From the NCBI GenBank assembly GCA_002789615.1, contig PFTO01000028.1:1206-11498 (forward strand): DNA of 10,293 bases. The letters run 5' to 3'. Positions 6,301-10,293 of this stretch are shown one piece after another. The notes beneath the pieces were generated by a model, which made no database searches, was not told where the DNA came from, and saw only the letters and a list, made by a program, of their open reading frames with translations. This stretch comes from Acidobacteria bacterium CG_4_9_14_3_um_filter_49_7 (GTDB lineage Bacteria; Acidobacteriota; Holophagae; Thermotomaculales; Thermotomaculaceae). A program made the position numbers and the translations under genes. Position 1 is the stretch's first letter; each line of letters opens with the position of its first letter.

Positions 6301-7677
6301 ATCGGCGCCACCGTGAAACCGGGAGACGTGCTTGTGGGTAAAGTTACCCCGAAGGGCGAAACTACCCTTACACCGGAAGAAAAGCTGCTGAAGGCAATCT
6401 TCGGGGCAAAAGCCGAAGAAGTGAAAGATGCGTCGCTGAGAACACCCCCGGGAATGGAAGGCACGGTTGTTGATGTCAAAATCTTCTCGAGAAAGGGAGT
6501 GGAAAAAGACTTCCGGTCCCGTGCAATTGAATTGGAGCATGTGGAAAAACTGGAAAAGAGTCTGATGGACGAAGAGCGGATTATCCGGATGCAGACCAAG
6601 GCCAAACTTCAAACCCTTCTGAAAGACCGGAAAGTCAAGGGTGACCTCGTAAATGAAAAAGGTGACGTGCTGGCCAAGTCCGGGTCGAAGATTAATCCGG
6701 CCTTGCTGGACAGACTGGGGATAAAGGATATCGCTTTAATGACCACAGGTGTTAAAAAAGTAGATGAAGAAATCCAGTCCATTGTGGAAAAAACCAGCCG
6801 GAAAATCGCCATTGCACGTCAGGCCTTCGATGAGCAGGTAGACAAGCTGAAAAAAGGAGATGAACTCCCTGCCGGCGTCATTAAAATGGTGAAAGTTTAT
6901 ATTGCTGTGAAGAGAAAGCTTTCAGAGGGAGATAAAATGGCAGGCCGTCACGGAAACAAGGGTGTTGTATCCCGGATTTTGCCGGAAGAAGATATGCCTT
7001 ACCTGCCGGACGGAACGCCAGTAGATATCGTTTTAAACCCCCTGGGCGTACCTTCCAGAATGAACGTGGGTCAGATTCTTGAAACCCACCTGGGGTGGGC
7101 GGCCAAAGAATTGGGATTGCATTTTTCAACACCGGTATTTGACGGTGCGAATGCAGATGATATTAAATTCTATCTTCGAAAAGCCGGTTTACCGGAGTCA
7201 GGCCAGAGCTTCCTCTATGATGGAATGACAGGGGAACGTTTTGAGCAGCCGGTTACCGTCGGACAGATTTACATGTTGAAGCTGCATCATCTGGTGGATA
7301 ATAAGATCCACGCACGCTCCATTGGTCCATACTCACTGATTACCCAGCAACCTCTGGGTGGAAAGGCGCAGTTTGGTGGCCAACGCTTCGGCGAAATGGA
7401 AGTGTGGGCGCTGGAAGCCTACGGTGCAGCTTATACGTTGCAGGAAATCCTGACATACAAATCGGATGATGTTCAGGGAAGAAACAAGATTTATGAGGCG
7501 ATAGTGAAAGGCAAGGAGATTCCGGAACCGGGTCTCCCGGAATCGTTCAACGTTCTGATGAAAGAAATGATGAGTCTGGGCCTCGATATCGAGTTCAATG
7601 TGAACGAAAATGTGCAGGCCCCGGGAGAAGAGGATAAGCCGGATATCTTCTCCATGGCCGAAGAGCTCTCCAAATAA
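3355..7677 (+). CDS. rpoB: DNA-directed RNA polymerase subunit beta (RpoB), with extra zinc-finger insertion
   Basis: This 1440-residue beta subunit forms one pincer and part of the active site of core RNA polymerase. It is longer than E. coli RpoB (1342) and much longer than Bacillus RpoB. ATG 3355 has AGGAG six bases upstream. N-terminal landmarks are IPNLIDIQRKSYDDFL (about 25-40) and FNGTERVVVNQLNRSPGVFY (about 205-225). A cysteine-rich insertion at about 82-142 is listed separately. A lobe insertion resembling the proteobacterial one falls at about 310-440. The rifampicin region FGSSQLSQFMDQTNILSEIT starts near 573. Residues matching E. coli Q513, D516, H526, R529, S531 and L533 are kept (Q580, D583, H593, R596, S598, L600), suggesting a rifampicin-sensitive pocket. 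A second proteobacterial-type insertion (about 1043-1180) appears to contain a small barrel-like segment near 1090-1135. KMAGRHGNKG (1194-1203) carries active-site lysines K1194 and K1202. The gap to rpoC is 15 nt. Confidence 0.98.
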   Translation: MDVMTSNIYRKRVDFSKIKTYLPIPNLIDIQRKSYDDFLQMRELPKDRKDTGLQAAFKSVFNIEDYRGLAKLEFVEYAVGDWECKCGHLKGIEHNRIQCTQCGASVYVEDTTDSYATCGKCGYRNENTVDICSICEAPASLKAAYSMEECEERGMTYAVPMKVRFRLTIFEEPDTTGNRAIRDIKEQELYFGDIPVMTERGTFIFNGTERVVVNQLNRSPGVFYKYDSDKRIYSLQLIPYRGAWVEFEYDTKKRILYIRIDRKRKFNAGIFLKCFGFLDDKFSDDASFLREYYTVHDTTLGDNNRIFLSPSSCLIGKKVGMDLEDASGKRLLSEGNKFKKSTLRRVAEISQVCFEVEEFDMIRNLESVSDENGELLLAANQDLTPEIIEHLRESGITTLKTILPEDDQMGSMLSNSLQKDGVDNPEDALIELYRKLRPGDPPTLESAQKLFVSLCFDGDRYDFSRVGRLKFNTKLGTKTDLNERTLSVNDFIVAIRYFFKLQANIGSTDDIDHLSNRRVRSVGELLENQFRVGLVRIQKAIREKMSVYDNIDQLMPQELINAKPVMAIIREFFGSSQLSQFMDQTNILSEITHKRRLSSLGPGGLSRERAGFEVRDVHPSHYGRICPIETPEGPNIGLIASLSVYAKVNEYGFMETPYKKVENGRILDHVKVVYAGDSKSLKVGDISLKDEFEAENRKLKKAKKSLMAGEAFAFYLSAWEEDKYTIAQANASRDENNNIISEQVNARMSGEFKLVPRNDVEFIDVSPKEIVSVAASMIPFLEHDDANRALMGSNMQRQAVPLMRTDAPVVGTGMEHIVAKDSGLTVVAKRSGWVDAVDGSRVVIRVDRDPGHEDEIGVDIYQLTKFKRSNQDTCFNQKPLVKKGDYVQKGQIIADGPSTEKGELALGRNVMVAFVPWRGYNYEDAILISQKIVKEDTFTSIHIEELNVESRDTKLGPEEITRDIPNVSDEFLRDLDDSGIIRIGATVKPGDVLVGKVTPKGETTLTPEEKLLKAIFGAKAEEVKDASLRTPPGMEGTVVDVKIFSRKGVEKDFRSRAIELEHVEKLEKSLMDEERIIRMQTKAKLQTLLKDRKVKGDLVNEKGDVLAKSGSKINPALLDRLGIKDIALMTTGVKKVDEEIQSIVEKTSRKIAIARQAFDEQVDKLKKGDELPAGVIKMVKVYIAVKRKLSEGDKMAGRHGNKGVVSRILPEEDMPYLPDGTPVDIVLNPLGVPSRMNVGQILETHLGWAAKELGLHFSTPVFDGANADDIKFYLRKAGLPESGQSFLYDGMTGERFEQPVTVGQIYMLKLHHLVDNKIHARSIGPYSLITQQPLGGKAQFGGQRFGEMEVWALEAYGAAYTLQEILTYKSDDVQGRNKIYEAIVKGKEIPEPGLPESFNVLMKEMMSLGLDIEFNVNENVQAPGEEDKPDIFSMAEELSK
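3598..3780 (+). other. Cysteine-rich double zinc-finger insertion in RpoB (residues ~82-142)
   Basis: Between LEFVEYAVGD and YSMEECEERGMTYAVP, which are adjacent in ordinary beta subunits apart from a few linking residues, about 60 residues are inserted. They contain eight cysteines in two groups. Group 1 is C84-x-C86-x12-C99-xx-C102, the same spacing as the RpoC zinc ribbon in this window (C70, C72, C85, C88). Group 2 is C118-xx-C121-x10-C132-xx-C135. The position corresponds to the beta protrusion. Codon use looks like the rest of rpoB and the frame is clean on both sides, so this is a real domain, not an assembly artefact. Zinc binding is predicted from spacing only. The function is unknown; a nucleic-acid or factor-binding role is a guess. 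Confidence 0.85.
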
Positions 7678-7681
7678 GGGC

Positions 7682-7687
7682 GGGAGG
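7682..7687 (+). promoter_or_regulatory. Ribosome binding site that fixes the rpoC GTG start
   Basis: GGGAGG at 7682-7687, five bases before GTG 7693, decides the rpoC start. There is no ATG near this point in the frame, so the gene uses the rarer GTG initiator. The site begins four bases after the rpoB stop, so ribosomes finishing rpoB could restart here. Confidence 0.8.
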
Positions 7688-7692
7688 CAACA

Positions 7693-10293
7693 GTGGAAAA
7701 AGTTCAAAAGCCTGTAGATACAAGAAATTCGATCAATGAAGTGCGGAATATCCGCATCGGCATTGCTTCACCGGAAAAAATCCGGGAATGGTCTTACGGC
7801 GAAGTAACCAAGCCGGAGACCATCAATTACCGGACATTCAAACCGGAAAAGGACGGTCTGTTCTGTGCCCGGATTTTCGGTCCGATTAATGATTACGAAT
7901 GCCTCTGCGGAAAGTACAAACGGCCTAAATATAAGGGCATTCGCTGTGACAAATGCGGGGTGGAAGTTACCCTGTCCAAGGTTCGCCGTGAACGGATGGC
8001 CAGTATTGAGCTGGCTGCACCGGTTTCCCATATCTGGTTTCTGAAAGCACTCCCTTCCCGGATTGCCAGCCTGCTGGATATGACGTTACGGTCTGTAGAA
8101 AAAGTGCTGTACTTTGAGCAGTATATTGTCACAAATCCAGGCGATACGATTCTGGAAGAACGACAACTCCTGACAGAGCCTGAGCTCCGCCAGGCGTATG
8201 AAGAATATGGACGGGGTGCTTTTGAGGCTGGAATGGGCGCAGAAGCCATTGCAGAACTTCTGAAGCAGATTGATGTTGAGGAATTGTCCGTTCAGCTTCG
8301 TTATGACATGAAGACAGTGACATCCAAACAGAAACGGGTGAAAACCGCCAAGCGGCTGAAAATTGCAGATGCTTTCCGAAAATCTGGTAACAAACCGGAA
8401 CATATGGTACTGGAAGTGCTGCCGGTTATTCCCCCGGAATATCGGCCGCTGGTTCCGCTGGATGGTGGCAGATTCGCAACTTCTGACTTGAATGACCTGT
8501 ATCGGCGGGTCATCAATAGAAACCTGAGATTGAAGAAGCTTCAGGAGCTTCGGGCCCCTGAAGTTATCATGCGCAACGAGAAGCGAATGCTGCAGGAAGC
8601 AGTGGATGCGTTGTTTGACAATGGCCGCCGGGGAAAGGTGGTCAAGGGAACCAATGACCGGCCGCTGAAATCACTGGCCGATACACTCAAAGGGAAGAAG
8701 GGGCGCTTTCGCCAGAACCTGCTTGGGAAGCGAGTGGATTATTCCGGCCGTACCGTTATTGTGGTAGGTCCGGATTTGAAATTGAATCAGTGTGGCCTCC
8801 CGAAAAAGATGGCCCTCGAATTGTTCAAACCATTTATTTTCCACGAACTGGAAAAGCGCGGATTTGCCAGCTCAATAAAGGTCGCAAAAGAAATGGTCGA
8901 GCTGGAATGCCCTGAAGTCTGGGATGTTCTGGAGGATGTGATCACGGGTCACCCTGTGATGCTGAACCGGGCTCCTACTCTGCACAGACTGGGTATTCAG
9001 GCCTTTTATCCCATTCTAATTGAGGGTAAGGCCATCAAGTTGCATCCGCTGGTATGCTCCGCTTTCAATGCGGACTTTGATGGTGACCAGATGGCGGTTC
9101 ACGTTCCTCTGGCCCCCACGGCCCAGCTGGAAGCGATCGTACTGATGCTTTCAACCAACAACCTGCTGAGTCCCGCTTCCGGGAAGCCGGTGGCAGTCCC
9201 GTCTCAGGATATGGTTCTGGGATGCTACTATCTGACGAAACTACGGCCGGGAAGGAAGGGAGAAGGTAAGATTTTTGCTGATTTCGAAGAAGTAATGGCA
9301 GCCTATGAGGCCGGCTATGTGGATATACATGCGCCAATTAAGGTGCGTTACAGTGGCGCCTTGATGAATCTTGACAACACAAAAGACCCTCAGAATCTGG
9401 AAGCCGCTGAAGTAGCTGAAGTAAAGAATTGTCGTTTGGAAACCACGGCCGGAAGGATTATTTTCAACTCAGTTCTCAAGGGAGAACTTCCTTTTGTCAA
9501 TGGTTTGTTCAAGAAAAAGGGCCTTGCCAACCTTGTTTATTATGCTTACAAGAATGTGGGCAAGGAGCAGACCATTACATTGCTGGACGGAATCAAAAAA
9601 ATGGGTTTCCTTTATGCAACCAAAGGCGGGATTTCATTCGGTATGGATGACATTATTGTGCCGGAAGCCAAACAGGCGATTCTGGAGCAGGCACCGAAAG
9701 ATGTTATGGACGTGGAGCGCCAGTATCAGGCGGGTGAAATCGAGGCTTCCGAACGCTACAACAAAGTGGTTGCCATCTGGTCAGATGTGACCGAAGAGGT
9801 TGCATCTGTAATGCTGGACGAACTGGAAGACGCCAATGAAAAGGGTGAATTCATGAATCCGATTTATATCATGGCTGACTCCGGTGCCCGTGGCAGCCAT
9901 GCACAGATCCGGCAGCTGGCCGGTATGCGCGGGTTGATGGCCAAACCCTCCGGTGAGATTATTGAAACCCCTATCACAGCAAACTTCAAAGAAGGTCTTT
10001 CGGTGTTGCAGTACTTTGTGTCAACCCACGGTGCCCGAAAGGGTCTGGCGGATACCGCATTGAAAACTGCCGACTCCGGTTATCTTACCCGCCGCCTGGT
10101 GGATGTGTCTCAGGATGTAATTGTACGGGAAGAGGATTGTCACACGCTGGACGGCATCTGGATCGCGGCACTGGAAGAGCAGGGTGAGGTGATTGAATCT
10201 CTGGGAGATCGTATAACAGGTCGTGTGGCGCTGGATGACATCACAGATCCCTACAATGGCGAATTAATTGTTTCCGCCGGTGAGCTGATGGGA
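7693..10293 (+). CDS. rpoC: DNA-directed RNA polymerase subunit beta' (RpoC), 3' end outside window
   Basis: The frame is open for 867 codons from GTG 7693 to the window edge, about 60% of a typical beta'. It begins MEKVQKPVDTRNSINEVRN and has REWSYGEVTKPETINYRTF at about 31-50. The zinc ribbon CLCGKYKRPKYKGIRCDKCG (70-89) has cysteines C70, C72, C85 and C88. The catalytic NADFDGDQM (459-467) supplies the three magnesium-binding aspartates D461, D463 and D465, nearly the same numbers as in E. coli, so there is no large N-terminal insertion. The bridge helix region lies around GLSVLQYFVSTHGARKGLAD, near 770-790. C816 is the first cysteine of the second zinc site (C814 in E. coli); its partners, and the trigger loop, are beyond the edge. 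The gene is translationally close to rpoB, with which it assembles. Confidence 0.98.
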   Translation, partial: MEKVQKPVDTRNSINEVRNIRIGIASPEKIREWSYGEVTKPETINYRTFKPEKDGLFCARIFGPINDYECLCGKYKRPKYKGIRCDKCGVEVTLSKVRRERMASIELAAPVSHIWFLKALPSRIASLLDMTLRSVEKVLYFEQYIVTNPGDTILEERQLLTEPELRQAYEEYGRGAFEAGMGAEAIAELLKQIDVEELSVQLRYDMKTVTSKQKRVKTAKRLKIADAFRKSGNKPEHMVLEVLPVIPPEYRPLVPLDGGRFATSDLNDLYRRVINRNLRLKKLQELRAPEVIMRNEKRMLQEAVDALFDNGRRGKVVKGTNDRPLKSLADTLKGKKGRFRQNLLGKRVDYSGRTVIVVGPDLKLNQCGLPKKMALELFKPFIFHELEKRGFASSIKVAKEMVELECPEVWDVLEDVITGHPVMLNRAPTLHRLGIQAFYPILIEGKAIKLHPLVCSAFNADFDGDQMAVHVPLAPTAQLEAIVLMLSTNNLLSPASGKPVAVPSQDMVLGCYYLTKLRPGRKGEGKIFADFEEVMAAYEAGYVDIHAPIKVRYSGALMNLDNTKDPQNLEAAEVAEVKNCRLETTAGRIIFNSVLKGELPFVNGLFKKKGLANLVYYAYKNVGKEQTITLLDGIKKMGFLYATKGGISFGMDDIIVPEAKQAILEQAPKDVMDVERQYQAGEIEASERYNKVVAIWSDVTEEVASVMLDELEDANEKGEFMNPIYIMADSGARGSHAQIRQLAGMRGLMAKPSGEIIETPITANFKEGLSVLQYFVSTHGARKGLADTALKTADSGYLTRRLVDVSQDVIVREEDCHTLDGIWIAALEEQGEVIESLGDRITGRVALDDITDPYNGELIVSAGELMG

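Noticed and set aside
5941..6612. Open frame of 223 codons on the minus strand inside rpoB
   Set aside because: It is opposite a well-conserved part of RpoB, and its predicted peptide resembles no protein family I know. It is best explained by codon bias on the coding strand.
9429..9790. Two short plus-strand open frames overlapping the rpoC 3' part
   Set aside because: Both are out of frame with the continuous RpoC translation, which keeps its family motifs through this region. They are frame shadows.

Overview
This window holds one of the most conserved gene blocks in bacteria: the translation/transcription cluster tuf–rpmG–tRNA-Trp–secE–nusG–rplK–rplA–rplJ–rplL–rpoB–rpoC. All genes lie on the + strand. 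The first 36 bases are the last codons of elongation factor Tu, and the right edge cuts rpoC after 867 codons. The native frames are intact. There are no mobile elements, CRISPR arrays, prophage genes or signs of recent transfer.

Layout: 1-36 EF-Tu 3' end; 49-201 ribosomal protein bL33 (rpmG); 223-299 tRNA-Trp (anticodon CCA); 317-511 SecE; 534-1061 NusG; 1080-1508 uL11; 1574-2266 uL1; 2278-2793 uL10; 2817-3197 bL12; 3218-3251 a hairpin-plus-U-tract terminator or attenuator; 3257-3329 a leader rich in inverted repeats; 3355-7677 RpoB (1440 aa); 7693 to the end RpoC. Gaps between genes are short (11-23 nt) except at rplK–rplA (65 nt) and rplL–rpoB (157 nt). These two gaps are where regulation is most likely to be found. 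No gene-free stretch exceeds 300 bases.

The genes work together. EF-Tu and the ribosomal proteins (the bL33 subunit, the uL1 stalk, and the uL11/uL10/bL12 GTPase stalk) serve translation. NusG links RNA polymerase to the ribosome or to Rho. RpoB and RpoC form the polymerase core. SecE is part of the SecYEG translocon. The attenuator before rpoB would let the ribosomal proteins be made in excess over polymerase subunits.

Organism: a Gram-negative-type bacterium of intermediate G+C. RpoB carries both large insertions seen in proteobacterial beta subunits (lobe and C-terminal half). It also has an extra cysteine-rich insertion near its N terminus with two four-cysteine zinc-finger motifs, which E. 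coli and Bacillus beta lack. I cannot name the phylum with confidence. Acidobacteriota-like or deltaproteobacterial-type lineages fit my impression of the proteins, but this is inference.

Most interesting observations: (1) the first finger of the RpoB insertion has exactly the cysteine spacing and part of the sequence of the beta' (RpoC) zinc ribbon encoded about 4.3 kb downstream; (2) the second finger matches the RanBP2-type zinc finger spacing, including its asparagine; (3) the rpoB leader has two perfect hairpins and a third helix that excludes both. Otherwise this is an ordinary housekeeping region.
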